Source: Bin87 sp034423595 (lineage in GTDB: Bacteria; Chloroflexota; Dehalococcoidia; Lucifugimonadales; UBA3495). From it: 64,000 nt of DNA. A model generated the notes under the pieces. The model was not told the DNA's origin. It saw nothing but the letters and a program-made list of their open reading frames with translations, and did no database searches. Below, in pieces: positions 25,665-33,304 of this stretch. The position numbers were made by a program, and so were the translations under genes. The stretch is from the NCBI GenBank assembly GCA_965207025.1, contig OZ242258.1, positions 1,302,001-1,366,000 of the forward strand. The letters are read 5' to 3'. Within the stretch, counting starts at the first letter, position 1. Each line of letters starts with the position of its first letter.

Positions 25665-26549
25665 ATGGCCGATAAACAGATTCTGTGCGGTTTTGGCGTT
25701 GACTTGGACGCCGTTGGTGGTTGGCTCGGATCCTACGGCGGCGAGGACTCCCCTGACGACATTTCACGAGGGTTGTTCGCCGGCGAGGTTGGGACGCCGC
25801 GGCTACTGAAACTTTTTGAGCGGTTGGACATCAGAACCAGCTGGTTCATCCCCGGCCACTCTATTGAGACCTTTCCCGGCGAGTGCCGGATGATCGTGGA
25901 GCAGGGCCATGAAATCGGGATGCACGGTTACTCCCACGAAAACCCCATCTCCATGTCACCAGAACAGGAAGAGGCGGTGCTTCTGCGCTGCATCGACCTG
26001 ATTACTCAGCTATCCGGGCAGCGGCCCCGAGGCTACGTAGCGCCGTGGTGGGAATTCAGCCATGTAACCAACGAGTTGCTATTGAAGCACGGCATCAAGT
26101 ATGACCATAGCCTGATGCACAAAGACTTTGAGCGCTACTACGTGCGCGTTGGTGACCGCTGGACGAAAATCGATTACGCCATGCCCGCGGACCACTGGAT
26201 GCACGCGCTGGAGCGCGGCACGGAGACCGACTTGGTGGAGATTCCTGCCAACTGGTATCTGGATGATCTGCCACCAATGATGTTCATCAAGAAGTCGCCC
26301 AACAGCCACGGGTTCGTGAATCCCCGGGACATTGAGCAGATGTGGCGCGACCAGTTCGACTGGGTGTACCGGGAGTATGACGAGGCGGTTTTCCCGATTA
26401 CCATACACCCCGACGTCAGCGGCCGGCCCCAGGTGTTACTGATGCTTGAGCGTATCGTCGAGCACATTCGCTCCCACGACGGTGTGCGTTTCGTTACTCT
26501 GGAAGAGATGGCCGACGACTTCCTGGCCAAGCATCCACGGCAACGGTAG
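25665..26549 (+). CDS. NodB-type polysaccharide deacetylase-like protein
   Basis: A 294-residue protein with the NodB homology fold: FGVDLDAVGGWLGSYGG (10-26) with the Asp pair 13 and 15, HEIGMHGYSHENP (82-94) with the metal His 87 and 91, RPRGYVAPWWEFS, and TIHPDVSGRP near the C-terminus. The opening and the EDSPDDISRG segment recall the Helicobacter PgdA / cyclic-imide-hydrolase branch rather than chitin deacetylases. With no signal peptide it is cytoplasmic, so the substrate is probably a small imide, amide or allantoin-like compound, not cell wall. ATG at 25665 has AAGGAGG four bases upstream. It is followed 37 bases later by an amidohydrolase gene on the same strand. Confidence 0.82.
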   Translation: MADKQILCGFGVDLDAVGGWLGSYGGEDSPDDISRGLFAGEVGTPRLLKLFERLDIRTSWFIPGHSIETFPGECRMIVEQGHEIGMHGYSHENPISMSPEQEEAVLLRCIDLITQLSGQRPRGYVAPWWEFSHVTNELLLKHGIKYDHSLMHKDFERYYVRVGDRWTKIDYAMPADHWMHALERGTETDLVEIPANWYLDDLPPMMFIKKSPNSHGFVNPRDIEQMWRDQFDWVYREYDEAVFPITIHPDVSGRPQVLLMLERIVEHIRSHDGVRFVTLEEMADDFLAKHPRQR

Positions 26550-26586
26550 CGGGCGAGTTCTGACCTTTGAATCTCCGGAGACTAGT

Positions 26587-27588
26587 ATGCGCAGTATCGA
26601 CATTCACGCTCACCTGACGCCCCAATGCTTCTGGCACGCTACCGAGGACGACGGCGACTGGCATGGCATCAGGCGCGAGCGGAACGCTATGGGACGCCCG
26701 ATCTTGATCTCGGGCAATGGCGTTAGCCTGGGTCAGCTGCCGCCCAAATCCAGTTGGACGCCGGAACAGCGCCTGGCCGATATGGACTCCCTCGGCGTGG
26801 ACGTGCACGTCATCTCGCCCTTCAGCGGTTTCTACAACTACGAGCTGGACGCCGGCGCCGCCACCGCCACCTCCCGCGAATGTAACGACGAAATCAGCCA
26901 GATGATGCAATCCTGGCCTGATCGGTTCTCCGGGTTGGCCACCCTGCCGATGCAGGACGTTCCTGCCGCCATCGTCGAGCTGGAGCGGGTCATGGTCAAC
27001 CTCGGCTTCAAAGGCGCCGTGATCGACGACAAGATCAACGGCAAGCTGCTGGACGAACCGGAGTTCATGCCCTTCTGGAAGGCCGCAGAGCAAATGGGAG
27101 CGGTGATCTTGTTCCACCAGGGCGGCGACACCATCGTGGACCGGCGCATCAAGCGTTACCACCTGCCCAACTCCGTGGGCAATCTGGCCGACCGCACCCT
27201 GACCTTCGCGTCCCTGGTGATGGGCGGCGTGATGGACGCCTGCCCCGACTTGCGCATCTGCCTGTCCCACGGTGGCGGGTTCGCATGCTACGGCGCGGGA
27301 CGTATGGATCGCGGCTGGGAGCGGATCCCGGCGGATGACCGACTGGCCTCCATGCCGCCCAGCAAGTACCTGGACAGGTTCTACTACGATTGTATCGTGT
27401 ACACGGAGCGGGCGTTGCGGTTCCTGATCGACTCGGTGGGAATAGACCGTGTGTTGTTCGGCACCGACTGGCCCTACGACATGGCGCTGGACTGGCCGGT
27501 ATCTTGGATACTGGGCCTCGAAAGCATTACTCAGGAAGAGAAGGACGCGATTTTGTGGAAAAACCTGGAAAGCCTGCTGGGAATTTAG
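26587..27588 (+). CDS. ACMSD-type amidohydrolase, tandem copy 1
   Basis: A 333-residue TIM-barrel protein of the 2-amino-3-carboxymuconate-6-semialdehyde decarboxylase class, which removes carboxylate from ring-cleavage products or aromatic acids. Zn ligands are visible: RSIDIHAHL (2-10, His7 and His9), ILFHQGGD, CLSHGGGFACY and FGTDWPYDM with the catalytic Asp. The WTPEQRLADMDSLGVDVHVIS segment and the LLGI C-terminus match the next gene closely. GGAG lies before the ATG. It sits in a plus-strand group with the NodB-like gene and a second, same-length copy, pointing to a local duplication. Confidence 0.9.
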   Translation: MRSIDIHAHLTPQCFWHATEDDGDWHGIRRERNAMGRPILISGNGVSLGQLPPKSSWTPEQRLADMDSLGVDVHVISPFSGFYNYELDAGAATATSRECNDEISQMMQSWPDRFSGLATLPMQDVPAAIVELERVMVNLGFKGAVIDDKINGKLLDEPEFMPFWKAAEQMGAVILFHQGGDTIVDRRIKRYHLPNSVGNLADRTLTFASLVMGGVMDACPDLRICLSHGGGFACYGAGRMDRGWERIPADDRLASMPPSKYLDRFYYDCIVYTERALRFLIDSVGIDRVLFGTDWPYDMALDWPVSWILGLESITQEEKDAILWKNLESLLGI

Positions 27589-27601
27589 TGAGCTTCCAAT
27601 A

Positions 27602-27640
27602 CTCCCTCTCCCCTGGTGGGAGAGGGTGGGGGTGAGGGGG
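27602..27640. repeat. CCCTCTCCCC-type intergenic repeat, copy 1
   Basis: A stem CCCTCTCCC...GGGAGAGGG (27604-27626) followed by TGGGGGTGAGGGGG, located between the two amidohydrolase copies. The same unit recurs at 56053-56092. This type of repeat is widespread in unrelated bacteria. Confidence 0.8.
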
Positions 27641-27684
27641 ATGTTAACTGACCACAACCAGCGACGCGCGCCGGAGTACGATAA

Positions 27685-28686
27685 ATGAGAGTTATAGACG
27701 TTCATGCCCATCTCGCCCCACAAATCCTCTGGCAAGCCTTTGCCAACGGCGAGGACTGGCATGGAATGAGCCACGAAGCCCATGGCAACCAGGAATTTAT
27801 CGTCGGCAAGGGCAAGCGGATCCTGATCAACTCGCCAAAAATCCGTTACACCCCCGAGCAACGGCTGGCCGACATGGACGCCGACGGCACCGACGTACAG
27901 GTAGTGTCCATCCACACTCCCCTGTTTCCCTATCACTGGGAAACGACGGAGGCGATCCAGGCATCCCGTGAGGTGAACGACGAAATAGCCGGCATGATAC
28001 AGCGTTGGCCCGACCGTTTCGCCGGCCTGGCCACCCTGCCGGCGCAGGACGTTGACGCCGCTATTGACGAGTTGGAACGCTCCATAAAATCACTGGGCCT
28101 GAAGGGGGCCGAGTTGGACATGGTGGTCAACGGCCTCAACTGGGACGAACCCAAATTCCTGCCGCTGTTCAAGGCTGCCGAGTCCCTGGACGCCCTGCTG
28201 TTCTTCCATCCCCAGCCTCAGGACAACCTGGTGGCCACCGACCGGACGCTGAAGTACGGCCTGCCCAACAGCGTGGGCGTGGTGCTGGAAGACGCGCTAA
28301 TGGTGGCGACCCTGATCTGCGGGGGGATACTTGATAAGTGCCCCAACCTGCGGGTGTGCATCGCCCACGGCGGCGGCGGAGCGTGCTTTGCCATGGGTCG
28401 GGTGGATCACGGATGGCAGGTCCGCTCCGAAGCGAGGGTGAACATCCTGAAGCCCCCCAGCGCGTATCAGGACCAGATTTACTACGACTTCCTGACCAGC
28501 AGCGAAGCCGGCCTGCGCTTCCTCATCGACACAGTAGGCGCGGAACGGGTCGTCGTGGGCAGCGACTGGCCCTTCGTCGGCTGGGATCCATCGCCCAGCG
28601 GGTGGCTGGAAGGGCTGCAATCGCTGTCGCAGGATGAAAAAGAGAAAGTTGCGTGGCGTAATTTGGAGGCGTTGCTGGGGATCTAG
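27685..28686 (+). CDS. ACMSD-type amidohydrolase, tandem copy 2
   Basis: The second of two 333-residue amidohydrolases. Ligands: RVIDVHAHL (2-10), LLFFHPQPQD in place of the first copy's LFHQGGD, CIAHGGGGACF and VGSDWPFVGW with the Asp. It shares with copy 1 the opening, WTPEQRLADMD-type segment (YTPEQRLADMDADGTDV), RWPDRFAGLATLP and the LLGI end, while substrate-facing segments differ (YELDAG versus HWETTEA). This fits duplication followed by change of specificity. A CCCTCTCCCC-type repeat lies in the 96-base gap between them. It converges with the double CoA-transferase gene downstream. Confidence 0.9.
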   Translation: MRVIDVHAHLAPQILWQAFANGEDWHGMSHEAHGNQEFIVGKGKRILINSPKIRYTPEQRLADMDADGTDVQVVSIHTPLFPYHWETTEAIQASREVNDEIAGMIQRWPDRFAGLATLPAQDVDAAIDELERSIKSLGLKGAELDMVVNGLNWDEPKFLPLFKAAESLDALLFFHPQPQDNLVATDRTLKYGLPNSVGVVLEDALMVATLICGGILDKCPNLRVCIAHGGGGACFAMGRVDHGWQVRSEARVNILKPPSAYQDQIYYDFLTSSEAGLRFLIDTVGAERVVVGSDWPFVGWDPSPSGWLEGLQSLSQDEKEKVAWRNLEALLGI

Positions 28687-28756
28687 TAGGGTGGAATAAA
28701 GGGATTTGGGCCGCGCTTACGCAAGTGCTGCCCAAATCCTTGCCAGGAAAGGAGCT

Positions 28757-31048
28757 CTACCCCGCCGCTACGCCATCCGTCAGTATCACTCCCGAATCCA
28801 GCAGGACCGAGTAGCGGCTCCCTAAACCATGTTCTTCTAGGATCTCCAGGGCGTGGGAACCGGGCTTGGGTGCGGGTATTCCAGGGCGCACCGGCGTGCG
28901 CGACAGTCGCGGCGCGGGGCCGCAGGTGGTCACCGGCCCCAACTCGTCGTGCTCGCGAGTGATGCTGAGGCCGTGGGACTCCACCCAGGGGTCGGTCATC
29001 AGCTCCCTGACGTTGGTGATCACACGCTGCGCCCCGATGCCGGCGGCGGCCAGTCGCCCCACCCAGAACCCCACGGTGTTCCCCTGGAACCGCTCCTCCA
29101 GCGAAGAAGCCAGGGCATCCCCTTGCAAGTCATCTATGCCGGTCAATCCGTCCAGGCCCGACAGTCTCGGCAAGGCTGATGCTGGCGCTCCGATAAAGAA
29201 CCAGCCGTCACTCGCTTGGTAGGCTCGATGCAACGGGCCTGTTCCCAGGGCGTCCTGCCCGTGGGTCTCGTTCCACTCCTTGCCCTCGTACATCTGCATG
29301 AAGGGTGATTGCAGCGTCATGGCGGTGTAGGCCAATGCCGAGTCTATGTGCTGGCCCTCTCCGGTGCGCTGCCGGTGCAGCAGGGCCAGGGCCACCCCGT
29401 AGGCGCCCATGAAACCCGTGCCGTAGTCGTTCACCGGGTTGGGCTGCGACTCTGGCACGCCATCACCGCCGAAGCGACGGGTCATGCCGGCGGTGGCCTG
29501 GGCAAACCCCTCGTGGCCCGGGCGCTCCGCCCAGGGGCCGATGTGCCCGTAGGCGTTCAATGAGGCGTAGATGATGTCGGGCTTGCGCTTTCTCACCTCT
29601 TCGTAGCCCAAGCCCAGTCTTTCCAGACTGCCGGCCCGGTAGTTCTGAGCCACCACGTCGGCGTCCTCCAACAGCTTCCAGAAAACGTGGCGCCCCTCTT
29701 CGGATTTCAGGTCCAGCAGGATGCTGCGCTTCCCCCGGTTGATGTCATTATGGCGGGCCACAGTTGACCCGCGTCTGGGATTATCGATCTTAATGACATT
29801 GGCGCCGTACTCGGCCAGTGTCCGGCCCATGGTCGGGCCGGCTAGGATTATGCACAGGTCCAGCACCTTCACCCCGTCCAGAGCAGCGCGCATGGCGTCC
29901 TCGTGCGACGGCGCTGGGGAAGCCGACGCCTCATTAGCAGGGCGAGCCTTTAACTCCGCAAGAATCTCCTCCCGATGCTGGCCGGGAGTCGGAGCCGGAC
30001 CGCGCACCTTGCCCGGCGTCAGAGACATCCGGGCGTTGATTCCCGGCTGTAGCATCTTGCCGTAGGTGGGGTCGTCAACCTCCACTACCATCTGTGAGGC
30101 CAGGGCATGGGGATGGTCAAACCACTCGGCGCTGGTGCGGCAGACCGCTCCCTCGCTGCCCGCCTCGGCGATCAGGTCTTCCCATTCCTGCGCGGTACGA
30201 GTCAGGAAGAGATCCCGAATCCGCTGCTGGGCTTCAGCGCGGAATTGTGCGTCGTCCAGTGGATGGTCAAAGTCAGTAAGACCTTCGTCATCCCACGATG
30301 TGATCCCGGCGGCTGCAACGAATTGCCGGAAGTTCTGGTTGCCGGGGCCGCCAAAGCGCACGTACTGGCCGTCGCTGCACCGGAAGATCCCGCCCCACAG
30401 TTCCTGCAGCGTCGGGGGCGCCGGTGGAGCGTTGTGCACCCGCACTCCGAAACGCCCGATGGACTGGAACATGCTGTCAAAAAGCGGTACTTCTATATGC
30501 TGCCCCAGGCCATCGCGCTCCCGTGCGTTCAAAGCGATGGTAATGGCCACCACCGACTGGAAGGCCCCATACACCGAAGCGATGGGAATAGCCGTATAAA
30601 CCGGACGCGGGCTATCTGGATCCGGCGGGCGGAAGCTCCCCGACGCCGCTCCCACAACTCCCTCGTAGGCCGGCATGGCCGCCCTGGGATCGTCCGAAGC
30701 AAATCCCGGAATGGAGCAGTACACCAAGCGAGGGTTGGCCCGGGTCATCTCCTCGGGTCCCAACCCCAACCGGTCCATGGTTCCTGGCCGGAAGTTCTCG
30801 ACTACCACATCGGCGCTCTCTATGAGTGACCGGGCAATGGCCGCGTCATCCGACCGCTTCAGATCCAGGGTTATGCTCCGCTTGCCTCGGTTCCACGTCG
30901 AGTTGGCCGGAGTCTTCCAGCGGGGCCCGCCGGGAGGGTCAATACGCACTACGTCAGCGCCCTGATCTGCCATTAACATTCCTGCCAATGGCCCCGAAAT
31001 ATACTGCCCGAAGTCTATTACCCGGATGTGTTCCAGCGCTCCTGCCAT
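28757..31048 (-). CDS. Fused double CaiB/BaiF CoA-transferase
   Basis: A 763-residue protein made of two class III CoA-transferase domains: residues 1-365 (IRVIDFGQYISGPLAGMLMA, GADVVRIDPPGGP, NRGKRSITLDL) and 389-763 (VKVLDLCIILAGPTMGR, GANVIKIDNPRRG, NRGKRSILLDL), with a linker rich in Ala, Ser and Pro. Normal enzymes are interlocked dimers, so the fusion probably mimics one dimer. Asp541 (NDYGTG) aligns with the catalytic Asp in the second half, while the first half has Ser158 (ASVYGAF) there; only one active site is therefore expected. Substrate unknown. GGAAGG precedes the ATG. It diverges from the split decarboxylase genes. Confidence 0.9.
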   Translation of the reverse strand: MAGALEHIRVIDFGQYISGPLAGMLMADQGADVVRIDPPGGPRWKTPANSTWNRGKRSITLDLKRSDDAAIARSLIESADVVVENFRPGTMDRLGLGPEEMTRANPRLVYCSIPGFASDDPRAAMPAYEGVVGAASGSFRPPDPDSPRPVYTAIPIASVYGAFQSVVAITIALNARERDGLGQHIEVPLFDSMFQSIGRFGVRVHNAPPAPPTLQELWGGIFRCSDGQYVRFGGPGNQNFRQFVAAAGITSWDDEGLTDFDHPLDDAQFRAEAQQRIRDLFLTRTAQEWEDLIAEAGSEGAVCRTSAEWFDHPHALASQMVVEVDDPTYGKMLQPGINARMSLTPGKVRGPAPTPGQHREEILAELKARPANEASASPAPSHEDAMRAALDGVKVLDLCIILAGPTMGRTLAEYGANVIKIDNPRRGSTVARHNDINRGKRSILLDLKSEEGRHVFWKLLEDADVVAQNYRAGSLERLGLGYEEVRKRKPDIIYASLNAYGHIGPWAERPGHEGFAQATAGMTRRFGGDGVPESQPNPVNDYGTGFMGAYGVALALLHRQRTGEGQHIDSALAYTAMTLQSPFMQMYEGKEWNETHGQDALGTGPLHRAYQASDGWFFIGAPASALPRLSGLDGLTGIDDLQGDALASSLEERFQGNTVGFWVGRLAAAGIGAQRVITNVRELMTDPWVESHGLSITREHDELGPVTTCGPAPRLSRTPVRPGIPAPKPGSHALEILEEHGLGSRYSVLLDSGVILTDGVAAG

Positions 31049-31150
31049 TTTTTAACCTTCCACCTGATTTGCCAAAAAGATTGGTCTCGTCTATTGAGTG
31101 CACGCTAACACTGCGGGTATGCCCGGTCAACCGCGGCTGACTTCCCAAAA

Positions 31151-31179
31151 TTGACCCCCTCGGTATCCGTTACTATAAT
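31151..31179 (+). promoter_or_regulatory. Consensus promoter of the split ThDP decarboxylase genes
   Basis: TTGACC (31151-31156), a 17-base spacer and TATAAT (31174-31179) give the best sigma-70-type promoter in the window. Transcription from about 31186 gives a leader of 80 bases; AAGGAG lies nine bases before the ATG at 31266. Confidence 0.7.
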
Positions 31180-31265
31180 CGGCAGAGTCCACAGCAGTAG
31201 CGGGTCTTTGCCCAGGCAGCGGGAACCGCTTTGCCAGGTACATTGCTTACGCAAGGAGAATTTTC

Positions 31266-31784
31266 ATGGTTACACAGCAAGCAGCGGTGCTGAGCCCCGA
31301 GGCTATGGTAGAGGAGTTCCAGAAGAACGGCGTCACCCACGTGGTGACCATTCCGGACAGCGAGACCAACTATCTGTACGAGTTGATGAAGGAACAGCCC
31401 TGGCTGGATGTCGTCCCTGCCTCCCGGGAAGGCGAGACCTTCGCCATCGCGCTGGGGTTGCTGGTCGCCGGCCAAACGCCGGTGGTGCTCATTCAGAACA
31501 CGGGCATGATGGAATCGGGGGACTCCATTCGGGGTATGGTTCTGGACGCCGGGTTCCCGCTGGTAATGGTGGTGGGCTATCGTGGCTGGAACCGCCACGG
31601 GGTCATTACCGACTCGGCGGCCCGATATACCGAGCCGTTCCTCAACGCCTTCCGCATCAACTACTACCTGGTGGAGCAGAACGACGACAGTCCGCGCATC
31701 TCCACCGCCTTCGAGGAAGCCCGGGCCACCAAGCGGCCGGTCGCCATCCTCGTGGGCGACGAATACCACGGGTTCAACCGCTAG
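31266..31784 (+). CDS. ThDP-dependent decarboxylase, alpha (Pyr-domain) subunit, ComD-like
   Basis: A 172-residue protein equal to the N-terminal pyrimidine-binding domain of thiamine-diphosphate decarboxylases, as in the split sulfopyruvate decarboxylase ComDE and the fused phosphonopyruvate decarboxylase. Seen: VEEFQKNGVTHVVTIPDSE (15-33), VVPASREGETFAIALGLLVAG (49-69) whose Glu would activate the cofactor, VLIQNTGMMESGDSI and RYTEPFLNAF. The partner PP-binding domain is the next gene, so together they make one enzyme that probably decarboxylates a 2-oxo acid bearing a sulfonate, phosphonate or similar group. The true substrate is not known. Confidence 0.85.
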   Translation: MVTQQAAVLSPEAMVEEFQKNGVTHVVTIPDSETNYLYELMKEQPWLDVVPASREGETFAIALGLLVAGQTPVVLIQNTGMMESGDSIRGMVLDAGFPLVMVVGYRGWNRHGVITDSAARYTEPFLNAFRINYYLVEQNDDSPRISTAFEEARATKRPVAILVGDEYHGFNR

Positions 31785-31801
31785 GTTCTGTTGACGTTTC
31801 C

Positions 31802-31829
31802 CGTCATTCCTGCGAAAGCGGGGATCCAG
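31802..31829. repeat. dRS3-like palindrome, copy 3
   Basis: CGTCATTCCTGCGAAAGCGG followed by GGATCCAG, 18 bases after the alpha-subunit stop and within the 76-base gap to the beta-subunit gene. The hairpin may uncouple expression of the two subunits. Confidence 0.75.
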
Positions 31830-31860
31830 AGAGTCAAGATCAGCATTACGGAGGCAAAGA

Positions 31861-32451
31861 ATGATTCATGCCGAGGACGTATTTCGAGTATTCCAGGAGC
31901 ATCGGGGCGATGCAATAGTGATTCCCACCGGCACTTCCGGTCGCCGCTGGGGGGAATTCAGCAACAACGAGAATCGCGACCTGAACTTGGGCGGCGCAAT
32001 GGGCCAGACCACTTCGGCAGCCCTGGGGCTGGCCTTGGGGCTGCCCGATGAAAAGGTGGTGCTGTTCGATTCCGAAGGCGCGCTGCTGATGAACATGGGA
32101 ATACTGGCTACCATCGCCGGCAAGAAGCCGCAAAACTTCTGCCACATCCTGCTGGACAACGAGTGCTACGCCACCACCGGAGGGCAGCCCGTTCCCAACG
32201 CGCAGGAGATCAACTACGCCGGCGTGGCCAAAGAGTCTGGCTATACCTCTGCCTACAGCTTCGAAGACCTGGAGGAGTTCGCCACCAATGTTGAGGAGAT
32301 AATGCAGGCAACCGGTCCGGTATTCGTCGCCATCAAGGTCGTACCGCAGATCGAGAACGAGCCAATCGGTATGCGCGTGCGTCCCCCGACCCGTAGCCGC
32401 GACCAGACCATCCGCGACTTGCAGTCGGAGTTGGGCATCAGCGCCGATTAG
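31861..32451 (+). CDS. ThDP-dependent decarboxylase, beta (PP-domain) subunit, ComE-like
   Basis: A 196-residue protein equal to the C-terminal diphosphate-binding domain: LGGAMGQTTSAALGLALGLP (43-62), VVLFDSEGALLMNMGILATIAG (66-87) and HILLDNECYATTGGQP (95-110). The usual G-D-G metal motif reads S71-E72-G73 here, and Asn100 is the second ligand; the Asp-to-Glu change keeps a carboxylate. It must pair with the alpha subunit encoded just upstream, since its interface and the catalytic Glu are on the other chain. GGAGG lies six bases before the ATG. The tail from about 175 (RPPTRSRDQTIRDLQSEL) extends past the usual domain end. Confidence 0.85.
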   Translation: MIHAEDVFRVFQEHRGDAIVIPTGTSGRRWGEFSNNENRDLNLGGAMGQTTSAALGLALGLPDEKVVLFDSEGALLMNMGILATIAGKKPQNFCHILLDNECYATTGGQPVPNAQEINYAGVAKESGYTSAYSFEDLEEFATNVEEIMQATGPVFVAIKVVPQIENEPIGMRVRPPTRSRDQTIRDLQSELGISAD

Positions 32452-32532
32452 CGCCAGGGGATGTCGACGTTCAGCCGGATATTCCGGCTGAACGCTTCTC
32501 AATAACGCCACTTATCGCCGGAGGTGTTCGCG

Positions 32533-33099
32533 ATGGCCGTATGGGTAGTGAGACAAGATGCGCCTAAATTTGGAGTGTGGGACAAAATAGCTTTGGATAA
32601 TGGGGTTGCAGTCATCGACTTTGGGCTTGATACGGATATTTCCAAATTCGCTGACCGTAACGAATTGGCAAGTTATCTCCGACGAAATGCGCACGCTCTG
32701 TACGGTTACAGGTCCGGCCCTCTTGGAAGGGTACGAAATGCAGCGAGACAAGTATGGGCATTTTATAAGTACATCGCGCCGGGAGACATTGCGATTTACC
32801 ACATTTGGGCAGACGCAAAAGGGGATGAAAAACTAGTTGTAGTAGGTGAGTTTCTGGATAATGACGCCTACCAGTCGTCGTTCCGAGAGTACGATGAGGG
32901 TTGGCGACCGGAGCAGCCGGACCCCATCCTATTCCAGGCCCGTCGGGTGAACTGGCTAGCAACGGACATTCCTATGTCCGCTTTTGATCCAGATTTGAAA
33001 CTGGATGCGCCCGGCACTGTCTACAAACCGTCATACGCTGACGCGGACGTTCACGTTCGGGAGGTTCTGCAAAAGCACAGGGACGCCGGATTGCCGTGA
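32533..33099 (+). CDS. Stand-alone PUA-like domain protein related to the N-terminal domain of Mrr-type restriction enzymes
   Basis: A 188-residue protein that starts AVWVVRQDAPKFGVWDKIAL and keeps the layout I know from N-terminal domains of Mrr-like restriction endonucleases: a first strand WVVR, VAVIDFG, an ELASYLRR helix, QVWAFYKYIAPGDIAIYH, a strand KLVVVGEF and a final VNWLATDIPMSAFD. In those enzymes the domain is thought to read modified DNA bases. No PD-(D/E)XK nuclease domain follows in this chain. The next plus-strand gene encodes a Uma2 nuclease-fold protein, 205 bases on. ATG at 32533 is chosen because GGAGG lies eight bases before it; a GTG at 32524 overlaps the box. Family assignment is moderate. 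Confidence 0.6.
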   Translation: MAVWVVRQDAPKFGVWDKIALDNGVAVIDFGLDTDISKFADRNELASYLRRNAHALYGYRSGPLGRVRNAARQVWAFYKYIAPGDIAIYHIWADAKGDEKLVVVGEFLDNDAYQSSFREYDEGWRPEQPDPILFQARRVNWLATDIPMSAFDPDLKLDAPGTVYKPSYADADVHVREVLQKHRDAGLP

Positions 33100-33240
33100 C
33101 CTTGAAAACGGCATGAATAATCCCCGCCCAAGCTGTTAGGCACAGCTCGGTGGGAGTATTCGTTGCCCCGCAGGCGAATGTTATTCTGCTTCGATGCCGC
33201 CCAAACGCGCAACCGCGCCTTGGTGAGCGTTGTAGTGCGG

Positions 33241-33246
33241 TATAAT
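33241..33246 (+). promoter_or_regulatory. -10 box of the Uma2 gene
   Basis: TATAAT about 59 bases before the ATG at 33305; the likely leader is 50 bases long. A TTGGTG about 15 bases upstream may be the -35. The spacer 33100-33304 shows nothing else. Confidence 0.4.
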
Positions 33247-33304
33247 CGGCCCGGCATCCCACCCATTCCCTGTAACGCTATCCCACCGCGCCGGTTCAAT
33301 AGCT

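Noticed and set aside
26494..27936. A 480-codon minus-strand frame over the amidohydrolase pair.
   Set aside because: It spans two genes that have conserved metal motifs on the plus strand and crosses the intergenic repeat.
28757..31048. Two separate CoA-transferase genes.
   Set aside because: One continuous frame covers both domains with a Pro/Ser-rich linker and no internal stop.
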